From positions 151,994-215,993 of the forward strand of contig NW_026516284.1 of assembly GCF_025602895.1 (NCBI RefSeq): 64,000 bases of DNA, read 5' to 3'. A program made the position numbers and the translations under genes. A model generated the notes under the pieces. The model was given only the letters and a program-made list of their open reading frames with translations. It ran no database searches and had not been told where the DNA came from. This document shows, one piece after another, positions 11,964 through 22,793 of this stretch (its first letter is position 1; each line of letters opens with the position of its first letter). Source of the DNA: Polychytrium aggregatum (Eukaryota; Chytridiomycota; Chytridiomycetes; Polychytriales).

Positions 11964-12874
11964 TCTAGCGTTTGGGACAATACAAAGCAAGCACGCATCC
12001 GCTCGCCAAGCCCCAAAAAATTATCGGCAAGCCTCGAGCTGGACGAAAGGGCTGCGATCCAACCCGAACAACATATGTTTCTGGAACCGCTGCACATCGT
12101 GAACAATCTCGCCAATCATGTTGTGTTTGGCTGATGCTCCTGTGTAGTGTTGTGGGTTGGGAAGGCTCCCCGGGCGAATGATGTCGATCGGCGGCCGCAC
12201 TGGCATGATGGACTGGGCCGATGAGATGTCGACTGCAGAGATATTGGACTGGCTTCACGGGGCGGACTGACTCCATGGGACGGACACCCAGGGAGACGAT
12301 GTTACCCACTTGGTCGTTGCTTGTGTCTGAAGTTAGGATCTGTGCCATGACTATTTCAGCACGATGAACATCCCACTCAAGTCAACCGACCCTGTCCGCC
12401 CAGTCCGCCACGCTTGATCCCGATGCTGCAATATGGATCTTGCGGTCAACGAACGAACCCAGCATGTCTCAATCGAAAGAACCATTGCTGATCATGGCTG
12501 ATCGTGTATTCTGGACTGTGATCCCGAGCTGGTGCAGCCAAGGCCAGAGGGGATGCCGCAACCTCCGGCCCTTGAGGTGACGGTTTGTTCGAATCATTGA
12601 TTGCATGTCCGCGGGTTCCACCGAGGACAGAGCCGTATCCTGTTCGAAATTGCACAAGCTGGACGCCGATCGCTGGACAGCGGTGGAGGCGGTGCGGTAA
12701 CTCCGCGGATCGATGGGAGGCTTCTGGGGATCAGTGCGGATGATGAATGGGAGGTTGATGGCGTAATCGAGACAGAGGTAGTGTTGCTTGCTCCGGGCCG
12801 AGCTGGTACCAGAGGGAACAACTTCAAAAGTAGATACAGAAGACGACGTGCGACGGGAGGCGGGTATAACACAT
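11964..12874. other. Region upstream of the CFAP337-like gene
   Basis: No conserved coding segment recognised. A minus-strand Met-initiated stretch at 12306-12348 could be a non-coding or extra first exon of the CFAP337-like gene, but nothing in the sequence decides this. The rest should hold its promoter and the 3' UTR of the small membrane-protein gene to the right. Confidence 0.4.
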
Positions 12875-13249
12875 TCATAGAACAGCTGATCGCAGCGTCT
12901 TGAGATCCCGGGCGCTCAAGTCGGTTTTTTTGATGGTGATTCTGCAGGGCGAGGCGAGAGCAGGTTGAGCTGTGGGTTCCACCGGCGTTGCGAGTCGAGC
13001 AGAGCGGACTACGGCTCCATACCAGCGAGATCGCATTGATGGGCCAGGCCGATGCCTCTCTAGATGCCTCTCTAGGGCGACGAGCCCGTAGATCAACGAT
13101 ATGCCTTACCTGTCTGTTTCGGTCTTGTAGTAGGAACGCCCAAACATGAACAGCCAGTAGAGCACAGGCAGACAATGCAGGAAGATGATGAAGTGGATGA
13201 TCGACCAGCCCACGTCCTCGGGTGTTTCGTCAATGTCGTGGTCGGCCAT
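12875..13249 (-). CDS. Small single-pass membrane protein, 68 residues, unrecognised
   Basis: Two exons, 13249-13110 and 12941-12875, join in phase through a GTAAGG donor and a TGCAG acceptor. The short acidic N-terminus (MADHDIDETPEDVGW) leads into one membrane helix, IIHFIIFLHCLPVLYWLFMF, then a basic tail (GRSYYKTETDR, ITIKKTDLSARDLK) that would face the cytosol. No family recognised. An in-frame Met upstream near 13323 would add about 25 residues and cannot be excluded. Evidence is the clean intron with phase restoration and the well-formed TM segment; similarity to a known protein is not claimed. Confidence 0.55.
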
Positions 13250-14276
13250 GGAGTCCAGTAACTCAACTTGGGTATGGTTCCCAGCATGCCACGGCAGCTT
13301 GGAGGAGAGTGGGATGACAGGCATTGGGAGGGCTTTCGAGAGGCCGGATGGACGGAAGGATGGCAGAGGGGAGAGGAGTGAGCCAAGGAAAAGCTGCGAG
13401 CGGAAAGAAATGCGAGCACGACGAGGACGACCCGACGCACGCTGATTGGCCGGCAGGACGATGACGTCGCCCGAGCGCATCATGTCTGTGGTTTGGAGGC
13501 CGTGGTGGCCATCGACTGCAACGCAGCAGCACCGAAGCGTATGGTGCGGAAGGCATCGGGGGGGGGGTGCACAGTGCGCAGGTGCATCGGAATGCACAGC
13601 TAGAGACATCAGAACTATCGGATAAGCCCCACGGTCCATCGCCCTGGTGGTGCATTTGCTGGCTTGAGCGATCGATTCGCGAACCGAAACATGCGTGTGA
13701 GAGCTCCCTGGACGGCGCTGGCTCTCCGCCGGCTGCTGCAGAACTACCGCCTGCCTGGCCAGGGACGGGCATGGCACAAGGTTTTCGTTCCGCCCCAGAG
13801 TCGCTTGCCCCTTCCACCGGCAGCTTGCGCCGCTGCTTCTCAGTAGTGACGCTGGAGCGCAGGGAAAGTAGACAGGGTAGCCGGAAGGGCGGGCAGCCCC
13901 ACAAGCGGACCGCAGAGCTTCCTCGATCTCAAGCGGGAATTGGCGCCAGAGAAGCATTTCTCTGCACCGCCCGATCCATACAAATGACATCCACATTGCG
14001 CCGACAGCCATGAGCGTCCCGGCGTCGGTACCTGGAACAAGTTGATCGCCCTGGGGCTGCCTGGTTTGACTCCTGGGAGGCCGTCGCATCTGCTTCCACG
14101 CATTACGTTGCGAGTACGGCACTTGATCGGCAGATTAAGAGCGAGTGCACCGAAACCTCGCCCAAGCGCATCGCACGCACGCATACCAACGCAGAGTATC
14201 GACACCAAAGACCAAGTTGATTCGCAGAGCTGCAGTCGGACGTTGAAGACCAGCCCAACTCCACAGAGCGACGGCA
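13250..14276. other. Divergent intergenic region, no gene seen
   Basis: Separates the small membrane-protein gene (-) from the TPT gene (+). A minus-strand open frame spans much of it and runs into the small gene, but its sequence is Ser/Pro/Arg-rich and random-looking. A G-run (nine G) lies near 13559-13567. Promoters of both genes are expected here. Confidence 0.45.
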
Positions 14277-15773
14277 ATGATTCTCAAGAATATGACCACC
14301 GCGGCGGACTCGCTTTTATGGCTTCTCTTTTACTTCTCCGTCAACCTGACGCTCACGATCCACAACAAGGCCGTCCTGCAGCTCTATCGCTTCCCGTTTC
14401 CATGGACACTTACAGCCATCCACATCATGTGCAGCACGCTGGGCTGCTCGGCGTTGTCGGCCTTTGGGGTATTCCGGCCCGTGGCGTGCAGCCCCAGAGA
14501 CATGATCAAGATCCTGGGCTTTTCGATCCTCTACACCGTCAATATCGCAGTCTCCAACATCAGCCTGAGCATGGTTACCGTCCCGGTGAGTAAGCAGCCG
14601 AGATACACTGGGATCAGAATGCCTCTGGCCGGTGATTGCGTGCCCCATGGCTATAATTCCGAATCCGGGCCTACGATGAGACTGTGGGATCATGGGGTGG
14701 GATTGTGGGAGCAGGGTACGAGAGCAGCATGCGGGATGGGATGGGATGGGATGGGAATGCGGGGCTCACAACACAACTTACGCCTTCCACTTGCCATCGC
14801 CAGTTTCACCAAGTGGTGCGGTCGATTGCCCCAATCGTCACCATGGTCCTATCATCTCTGTTTTGGAGACACTCGCACGGCACCAAGACATGGATATCCG
14901 TGCTGCCGGTAACTGATCCCACTGCCGCAGCATCCCACCGCATCTGCCCCCACTGCAATCTAGCGTCTCACGGCGTCTGGGGTCGCTGCTTCGGACGTCT
15001 AACTCGATCCTTGCTATCAAACACACCCACAATTGCATACAGACCATTGTCGGAGTGTCGCTCACGACTTTGGGCGACTACGACTACACTTCGGCCGGCT
15101 TGATCCTGACCATCTTGGGCACGGTCTTGGCCTCGCTCAAGACAATCTTGACCAACAAGCTCCAGGTTAGCGACCGGTCTTCCCAAAAGGCCAAGCTCGG
15201 TCCTCTAGATCTGCTCTACATCATGTCCCCTCCAGCGCTCGCCCAGACGCTGGTCTATGTCTATGCAAGTGGCGAATTCGCGACCTTGTCCGAGTACTGG
15301 GCAGATCCGGGACTCCGTCGATCGAGTCTGCTCGGCGCCCTTGTCTTCAACGGATCGATTGCCTTTGCCCTCAACTTTGTGAGCTTCACTGCCAACCGGA
15401 AGCTAGGGCCCCTCATGATGGGTGTTGCTGGTGAGTGAATTGTAGCGCGAGTCGGCATCCAGGAACCGCAAGGTCGGAGGAATCGGTTGTGTCTGTGGTC
15501 TCTCTTCCCCGACTCATCCGGCCGTCGCTACCGTATCCACGAACGACACCGACACCGACACCATCGCCACCAACGCCGACAGCAAACATGAAGCAAGTGC
15601 TCTCGGTCGGGCTGGCGGTTGCCGTGTTTGATTTGCGCATCGGCGCTATCAATGCGTTGGGCATCGTCCTGACGCTCGCTGGCGGAGCGGTGTGCACCTA
15701 CGTCGAGCTGGAACGCAAGAATATCCTGAGCCGGGGCCAGAATGAGCCGATACTCGTCCTTTCGAAGCCGTGA
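14277..15773 (+). CDS. Triose-phosphate-translocator (TPT) domain sugar-phosphate/nucleotide-sugar transporter
   Basis: Exons 14277-14585, 14804-14908, 15043-15430 and 15583-15773 give a protein of about 330 residues with eight to ten hydrophobic segments. Family signatures: LTIHNKAVLQ and FPFPWTLTAIH at the N-terminus, YTVNIAVSNISLSMVTVPFHQVVRS spanning the first junction (I cite it as NISLSMVTVP then FHQVVRS), IAPIVTMVLS, and GDYDYTSAGL. The C-terminus has FNGSIAFALNFVSF followed by the last-exon helix VLSVGLAVAVFDL and GAINALGIVLTLAGGAVCTY. TPT-family members of the drug/metabolite transporter superfamily exchange phosphorylated sugars or nucleotide sugars across plastid, Golgi or ER membranes; in a fungus a Golgi/ER location is most likely. 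Substrate cannot be told from sequence. Confidence 0.9.
14731..14757. repeat. Short (GGGAT)n array in the first intron of the TPT gene
   Basis: Four to five copies of GGGAT in a row inside the intron 14586-14803. It is not part of any coding exon. Confidence 0.8.
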
Positions 15774-16254
15774 CGCTCGGCCTTGGGATCTTGCGCCAAA
15801 TCGGCCGCCGGCGTTACTCCATCGAACAGGCTACCATCTCTCTCGAGATGAGTCGCCAGGAGCTGGACTCTCTCCATGTGTTTGTCCCAAGAATGTCCTC
15901 GTGCAGAATGCTTTATTCTGTTGAGTTATAACAATCACGAACAAACGAAAGCGTCCAGCCGCTTTGGCCAAGGATCAAAGGTAAAGCGAGGCCACAGGGA
16001 AGCGGAAGGGCGGGGAGGGAATTTGGGGGCAATCTATGGACAGGGAGAACCCAGCAGACAGGCTGCGGAAGAAATGCTTTGACGAGGATTGTATCGGTGG
16101 ATTTTGAGAAACTCGGGAGGAGAGGGTTTAGCTGGCTTTGAAAAAAAAAAAAGGTGCAAGCAAAGGCGAACGCAAACAAGACCGAAGAAGGGAGGGGCAA
16201 GGGAAGGGTCAAGGGCGGGGGGGGAAAGTGGGAGGTGCCTGTCGGACTTGGCCA
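15774..16254. other. Short intergenic region between convergent genes
   Basis: Holds the 3' flanks of the TPT gene (+) and the WSC-tyrosinase gene (-). It contains an A12 run at about 16141-16152 and a G-run near 16217-16224. No gene seen. Confidence 0.5.
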
Positions 16255-17840
16255 TTAGGCGGTAAAGCCGTTGACAGAGTTGAATTGATCGACCCACTGG
16301 CGATGCTGCTGCTCCAGCTGGCGCACAAGGTCGTAATCGACCACGCCCATGCCCCAGGAGTCGGGGAGGGGGCTGCCATAGGCAAGCGGCATCGCAATAT
16401 CGTCGACAAAGCTGCTGCTGCGGGGGAGCGGCTGCTGGTAGGAAGTGCAAAGAGCGGCTGCGGACATGGCGTTCGAGATGGTGAGGGGCTCGAAGGACGT
16501 GATCGAATCGGAGAGCTGGGCCTGGCCGGGGTTCTTGTTGCCAAAGTAGGTGCCAGCCTTGGACGGGTTGGCCTGTTGCCAGAGGTCCCAGACACGATCG
16601 ATGTTGCTGGAAGCGTAGAGCAAGCGCATCAGGGCAAGAGTCGTCAATATTGATGCCACCACAACGGCCGACTGTGCACGACGGGGGCAGCCAGCCGTGC
16701 AAGCACTCGACTTACCCATGGAGCAGGAAGAAAATGGGATCGTTGGGCGAGTAGAGTGGTGTCAGGTCACCGTTGGGGCCACCGACGCAGACTGGCAAGT
16801 CGTATCGCGATATGAGTGTGGAGAGGCAACAGGGTTAGATGGCGATATGAGACATGCAAACTGGAATCCACTTCCCAACGGGGTTTCAGCGAACGAGGGG
16901 CCCGAACATACCGTGGGGATAGCCGTGAACAATCTCCCAGGTGGTACGGAAGCTGTTGTAGTCCAAGGTGGCGTTGTTGATCAATTGGGTCTGGATTTCG
17001 GCGTTGGTCCAGAAGGCGTCGGTAGTGATGGTGGTACCCTGGTCCCACTGTCGCTTGATGCACTGGCCAGCAAGGTTGCCGTAGAAAATATTGGAGACGG
17101 GGTATTTCTTAACCCACTCTGTAGGTAGTCAGGTTGCGTCACATCGTATTAGCACAGCTCTATCTTGGCCCTGTGTCGTTGTAGACACCTAGGCGCGGCT
17201 GTGGGCTGTGGACTAAGCAAGATTCGGATGCGCCGTCTGGTCACGAGCCGTGCGGCCACCGTCGATGGGAATCGGTGGGATTCACAAAAGCACTCACTGG
17301 AGGCAACGCCGTCCTGGAGACAGTAGTTGGTGGTCGAGTCGCCGTTGTGGGTGCCGAAGGTAGTGGGGTCAAAGATGACCGACTGCGAGGGCTGGTGCGA
17401 GTCGGCGCCAAAGTCCCAGTAAGGGAGGAAAACGTTGGGGTCGATGTTCTTCAGATGCTGCTCAAAGACGTAGATGAACCATCTGTGCCAGGGGAGGAAC
17501 GCGGGCTATCGTTGCCGATGGATTGTTGGTGCCCAGGGCCAAGTGAGAAGACAGAGTGGGGAGATCAGTCAATGTGGACGTGCAGCAACACACTTGACTT
17601 GGTCAGAGCAGACGCCTTGAGATGCACTCAAGTGTTCTTGAGGATCAAAGAGTACAGCCACACATACCACATAATGCGCCGTGAAAGTATTGGTCAGATG
17701 GATGTTGACAAAGTCGTCGTAGTCGTAGGTGTTGCCAAAGACATCCTTATTCACGGTCTTGAGCTGGTTAAGGGCGTTGATGTAGCGCGTGCGTTCGTCC
17801 GTGCTCATGTCATACCAGCTCTTGCGAACGCTGACGGTGG
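16255..17840 (-). other. Tyrosinase domain-coding part of the WSC-tyrosinase gene
   Basis: Exons 17 (second half) to 21. Starting near CPTVSVRKSWYDMSTDERTRYI, typical of the first helix of fungal tyrosinases, through NTYDYDDFVNIHLTNTFTAH (first CuA His candidates), FLPWHRWF, the second copper site HGYPH and DPIFFLLHGNIDRVW, to a helix near the C-terminus. I saw no separate C-terminal lid domain of the length found in melanin-forming ascomycete tyrosinases; after the copper fold only about 100 residues remain. Confidence 0.8.
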
Positions 17841-20800
17841 GGCAGGACGTGGGCGGGCGGACAATAAACTGGGGCAAGGTCGGGGCGAATCCAGAGATGC
17901 CCACTTGCATCCTCCAGACACCGCCGCAAGTCTCGGCGCTGTTGCCGGAGCAGGCGATGTTGCACTGAGACATGGGAACTTGCGTGCCAGCAATGCCGGT
18001 ATCGCCACCTGGGTTTCCGTAGGACACGCTGTTTCCGCAGCGGCACTCTGTACCAGCTTCAATGCCGTAGTAGCTGTGGCGAGTGCGGGGGTATAAAATT
18101 AGGGATCACACAATAGGCAGGAAACAATCCGCAACAGCGCATTATGCGACAAAGATCGTCCAACAGCTAACGGCCACAACAACAGCAACAACAGCAACAA
18201 CAGCAACAACAGCAACAACAGCAACAACAGCAACAACAGCAACAACAGCAACAACAGCAACAACAGCAACAACAGCAACAATAGCAACAATAGCTGGGTG
18301 TACGTACATATAGTGGTAGTAGCTACAGAAGGCCTTGCACTTCTCGATCGTCTGGGTGGGGCTGTTTCCGACCTGGACATGACACAGAGGGGATGGGCTA
18401 TCAGTACGAAGCGCTGGTGCATATCGCATGCAGCATACACAAGGCGTCGTGACTGCGCTGGATGATGATGGCTTACCGTGACAAGGTCGCTAATGATACG
18501 GGCGCTGTTGTCGATGTAGCAGCCCTCGCCGAACGAGAGATAGATGGAGATGGCCCAAGGACCGCCACAGAGACTTCCGTCGCGGCAAGGGGTGTTGCAA
18601 GTCGAATCGGCCACGATCGAGCCAGCGAGGATGCTACCACCGTTTCCGGCAGCACTGCCGTAGTTGATGGTGTTGCCGCAGTGGCATTCGCCAGCGATTT
18701 CAACACCGGCGTAGGTGAAGTTCTGCGAAGCACACCAGTTCTGGCAAGGAGCAGGGGAGCTGGTATCGATTTGGTACTAGCGATGGACATATGGCATGAG
18801 GGATCAGCTGGAGATTGCGACAGTGGACAGCAGGAGCAGTTTCAAAACATCAAGCTGCAATGGCGCTCTGTAAGGAGCAGACTTACGTTGGCAGCACCGC
18901 TAAGGACTCTGGAGGGGCTATCCAAGAAGCAGCCCTGATAGACAGTGTTGGTGACGATAGGCTTGGGCGGAGGGGTGGGCAGCAGAGTGCTGGTACTAGT
19001 GGTGGTGGTGGTCTTGGTGGTAGTAGTAGTAGTAGTGGTAGTGGTGGTGGTGGTGGTGACCGGGACGGTGGTGATCTTGAGACCCGTCAGTCCAACCTGC
19101 ATCTTCCACGAGCCACCACACAGCTGAGTGCTGTCCCCAACACAGGGGATGTTGCAGCTGCCGGCGGGAGCAAGGGTACCCGCAATGCCAGCCGAGTCAC
19201 CCGAGGGAAGGTTCTCGTAGACAACACGGTTGCCACAGTAGCATTCCTGGCCAGCCTCGACACCAAAGTACCTGTAGTGTTGCATGAGACAATCAAACAG
19301 GCGAGACGACACATTATTGCCTGGCGATGATCGGCATCAGCAAACTCAGCAGCTAGTCATCGGACCCTTGAGTGTCTGTGTCCGTCAACTTACGCGGCGC
19401 CTTGAGACAGACAAGTGCTCTTGCATTGGCTGGCACTCAGTCCGAGAGGGTTCTGTCCAATCGATTCACAGACAGCGTGATGAGTCTCGGTTATTGCTGG
19501 CTGTCTCAGGTCCATGCAATATCTCGATTCTATGTCCTGTCATTGCTACTTACGTTGGTGACCTTGCGGAGATCGCGAGCCGAGTCGTCGTAGTAGCAAC
19601 CTTCGACCGAGGCAAAGTAGACCGAGGCAAGCCAGCCACCACCACAGCTGGTGGTGCCATCGCCAGGGCAAGGAGTGCTGCAGCGAGAGTCGGCGACAAG
19701 AGTGCCGACGACACTGCCATCGTTCAAGCCGGAGGGAGTGCCGGAGCTGAGCTGCTGGCCACACCAGCACTCGGCACCGTTCTCAAGGCCAGCGAATCTG
19801 TCGTCAAAGGATCTGGGTCAGATGGCCGCGCGGAATGACATTGAATGGCGCCGGGTGTGATACAACGGCAACTTACTCGTAGCCAGACTTGAGGCACTGG
19901 AGCTGGCAGTTGGGGATGGTGAGGGGGGAGACGCTCTGGAGCAAACGTGGAGAGACCGTTGTCAGGATTGACGGTTGGGGCACGACATTGATGGTGAAGC
20001 ATTACACTGAGCCGAACCCAGAGGTCCGAGGAACTGCTGGTGAGAGCGGCGACAATACTCACGACTTTGGTGGAAAGGAGACGGCTGGGACCATCGGCGT
20101 AGCAGCCAAGATAGGGTGAAACGGGGGGCAGGTTGGTGGGGGTGGGCTTGGAGGAAGTGGTGGTGGTGGTGGTGGTCTTGGTAGTAGTAGTAGTAGTAGT
20201 GGTAGTGGTGGTGGTGGTGGTGACCGGGACGGTGGTGATCTTGAGACCCGTCAGTCCAACCTGCATCTTCCACGAGCCACCACACAGCTGAGTGCTGTCC
20301 CCAACACAGGGGATGTTGCAGCTGCCGGCGGGAGCAAGGGTACCCGCAATGCCAGCCGAGTCACCCGAGGGAAGGTTCTCGTAGACAACACGGTTGCCAC
20401 AGTAGCATTCCTGGCCAGCCTCGACACCAAAGTACCTGTAGTGTTGCATGAGACAATCAAACAGGCGAGACGACACATTATTGCCTGGCGATGATCGGCA
20501 TCAGCAAACTCAGCAGCTAGTCATCGGACCCTTGAGTGTCTGTGTCCGTCAACTTACGCGGCGCCTTGAGACAGACAAGTGCTCTTGCATTGGCTGGCAC
20601 TCAGTCCGAGAGGGTTCTGTCCAATCGATTCACAGACAGCGTGATGAGTCTCGGTTATTGCTGGCTGTCTCAGGTCCATGCAATATCTCGATTCTATGTC
20701 CTGTCATTGCTACTTACGTTGGTGACCTTGCGGAGATCGCGAGCCGAGTCGTCGTAGTAGCAACCTTCGACCGAGGCAAAGTAGACCGAGGCAAGCCAGC

Positions 20801-22793
20801 CACCACCACAGCTGGTGGTGCCATCGCCAGGGCAAGGAGTGCTGCAGCGAGAGTCAGCGACAAGAGTGCCGACGACACTGCCATCGTTCAAGCCGGAGGG
20901 AGTGCCGGAGCTGAGCTGCTGGCCACACCAGCACTCGGCACCGTTCTCAAGGCCAGCGAATCTGTCGTCAAAGGATCTGGGTCAGATGGCCGCGCGGAGT
21001 GACATTGAATGGCGCCGGGTGTGATACAACGGCAACTTACTCGTAGCCAGACTTGAGGCACTGGAGCTGGCAGTTGGGGATGGTGAGGGGGGAGACGCTC
21101 TGGAGCAAACGTGGAGAGACCGTTGTCAGGATTGACGGTTGGGGCACGACATTGATGGTGAAGCATTACACTGAGCCGAACCCAGAGGTCCGAGGAACTG
21201 CTGGTGAGAGCGGCGACAATACTCACGACTTTGGTGGAAAGGAGACGGCTGGGACCATCGGCGTAGCAGCCAAGATATGGCGAAACGGGGGGCAGGTTGG
21301 TGGGAGTGGGCTTGGAGGAGGTGGTGGTGGTGGTGGTCTTGGTAGTAGTAGTGGTGGTGGTGGTGGGCTTGGTGGTCGTCGTCGTTGTCGTCGTAGTGGT
21401 AGTAGTAGTAGTGGTGGTGGTGGTAGTGGTAGTAGTGGTGGTGACAGGAACGGTGGTGGCCTTCAAGCCAGTCAATCCGATCTGCATTCTCCATGAGCCA
21501 CCGCAAAGCTGAGCGCTGTTGCCCACGCAGGGTGTGTTGCAGCTGCCGGCGGGAGCAAGGGTACCCGCAATGCCAGCCGAGTCGCCAGATTTGAGGTTCT
21601 CGTAAACGACACGGTTGCCACAGTAGCATTCCTGGCCAGCCTCGACACCGTAGTAACTATGAAGGTGCAAGAGGGAGCATGGGGATCAGTGGGCTGTTGC
21701 TGGGGATTGGGAGTCAGTAGGCGACAGCGGCCTTCATGGCGATATGATCTTACAAAGCTTGCTGGGAAAGACAAGTGCTCTGGCACTGGCTGGCACTCAG
21801 TCCGAGAGGGTTCTGTCCAATCGATTCACAGACAGCGTGATGAGTCTCGGTTATTGCTGGCTGTCTCAGGTCCATGCAATATCTCGATTCTATGTCCTGT
21901 CATCCCTACTTACGTTGGTGACCTTGCGGAGATCGCGAGCCGAGTCGTCGTAGTAGCAACCTTCGACCGAGGCAAAGTAGACCGAGGCAAGCCAGCCACC
22001 ACCACAGCTGGTGGTGCCATCGCCAGGGCAAGGGGTGCTGCAGCGAGAGTCGGCGACAAGAGTGCCGACGACACTGCCATCGTTCAAGCCGGAGGGAGTA
22101 CCGGAGCTGAGCTGCTGGCCACACCAGCACTCGGCACCGTTCTCAAGGCCAGCGAAACTGAAGCGAGCAGAGTGTGAGTCGAACCGAGCGAGACCGCCGA
22201 TATTGTTGTGCAGTTCAGACGGGAATCGAGGCGGATGGCTACGTACACATATCCAGCTTGCACACAGGCGACCTGGCAATTGGGGATGGTGAGGGTCGAA
22301 ACGCTCTGGGACGATCGAAAGGCACCAGGGTCAGCATCGAGGGCATGAGCTCTTGGGCAGGAAGCGAGTGGACAATCGGACGCAAAAGGACAGTGCCGCT
22401 GAGTCGGTCGCTGCAAATGCTGGAGTACGAGCGGGCAATACGCACAACTTTGGTGGAGAGAATGCGGCTGGGGCCGTCGGCAAAACATCCGACGTAGGTG
22501 GAAGCAGCCGCTGAAGAGCGCAAGAGACAGAAACAGCATCGGCATCGGCGTCAGTATCGGCATCGGTATCGACAGTCGAGTGACATCGGATCGTGGGCGC
22601 CCAGCCGCATCAGCACCCACGGCCGACGGTATCGTTGGTGGTCGAGCAGCTTCGAGGTGATGTTTGATGGTCAAGACGCCTCAAGACGCTTGACAACCCG
22701 ACCCAAGTCTTGCCTTCTCCCACCTGAGACAACAGCGGCATTGGCAGCAGCGGCCGCGGCAACCGACACCCAAAACTTGTTGCTGGACGGCAT
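16255..22793 (-). CDS. Secreted multi-WSC-domain protein with C-terminal tyrosinase (type-3 copper) domain
   Basis: Twenty-one exons, all phase-consistent, about 1,340 residues: 22793-22724, 22510-22446, 22305-22247, 22157-21914, 21812-21754, 21656-21227, 21099-21041, 20961-20718, 20616-20558, 20435-20063, 19935-19877, 19797-19554, 19452-19394, 19271-18887, 18776-18477, 18372-18308, 18073-17668, 17505-17298, 17118-16912, 16791-16716, 16606-16255. A signal peptide (MPSSNKFWVSVAAAAAANAA) is followed by eight WSC domains in four pairs; each first domain has a YLGCYADGPSRLLS-type start and ECWCGQQL, each second VEGCYYDDSARDL and ECYCGNRV. Poly-Thr linkers join pairs. The tyrosinase part has a CuA region (TAHYV, then FLPWHRWFIYVFEQHL, PYWDFGADS) and CuB (HGYPHVCVGG, NDPIFFLLHGNIDRVWDLW). 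WSC domains bind carbohydrate; tyrosinases oxidise phenols. A wall-bound phenol oxidase, for example in melanisation, is inference. FFLLHG has one His where most tyrosinases have two. Confidence 0.9.
18174..18293. repeat. Intronic trinucleotide-type array (AACAACAGC)n
   Basis: About thirteen copies of a 9-bp unit built from AAC, AAC and AGC, degenerating to AATAGC at its right end. It lies entirely inside the intron 18307-18074 of the WSC-tyrosinase gene. It opens all frames and produces false Leu-, Thr- and Val-rich ORFs. Confidence 0.93.
18985..19060 (-). repeat. Threonine-linker coding microsatellite 1
   Basis: A GGT/AGT array on the plus strand that codes for a run of Thr with some Lys and Ser between WSC domains 6 and 7. 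Equivalent arrays lie at about 20157-20224 and 21318-21442; the last is longest. The differing lengths show repeat-length change after duplication. Confidence 0.85.
19010..20112 (-). repeat. Tandem duplication, copy A (period 1,164 bp) inside the WSC-tyrosinase gene
   Basis: This segment matches 20174-21276 at an offset of exactly 1,164 bp, exons and introns alike. In the stretches compared by eye I saw only isolated differences (for example at about 19687 and 19835). One period carries exons of 59, 244, 59 and 373 coding nt, i.e. 245 codons starting and ending in phase 0, encoding one pair of WSC domains plus a Thr linker. Confidence 0.93.
20174..21276 (-). repeat. Tandem duplication, copy B (period 1,164 bp) inside the WSC-tyrosinase gene
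   Basis: Partner of the copy at 19010-20112. Identity stops at its right end around 21276-21280, where the Thr linker (TACCACC-type codons) is longer in the next unit. Identical introns show the duplication, or a conversion between copies, is recent. Confidence 0.93.
21770..22158 (-). repeat. Third, partial copy of the WSC repeat unit
   Basis: Nearly identical to 20574-20962 at offset 1,196 bp, covering one 244-nt exon, one 59-nt exon and the introns between and around them. Flanking exons of the same pair (22510-22446, 22305-22247, 21656-21500) are clearly more diverged, so the identity is a patch rather than a whole-unit copy. Confidence 0.88.

Noticed and set aside
13106-14122. 338-codon minus-strand frame containing the small membrane protein at its end
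   Set aside because: Only the last ~47 codons look protein-like (acidic head plus TM helix) and they continue properly into a second exon; the upstream part is low-information.
14731-14757. GGGAT repeats as interstitial telomere sequence
   Set aside because: Too short, not the TTAGGG unit, and inside an intron.
18099-18614. Poly-Leu and poly-Thr frames over the AAC/AGC array
   Set aside because: Artefact of a 9-bp intronic repeat that opens all frames.
18953-19127. Poly-Val plus-strand frames over the Thr-linker repeats
   Set aside because: Antisense of the Thr-coding linkers of the WSC gene.
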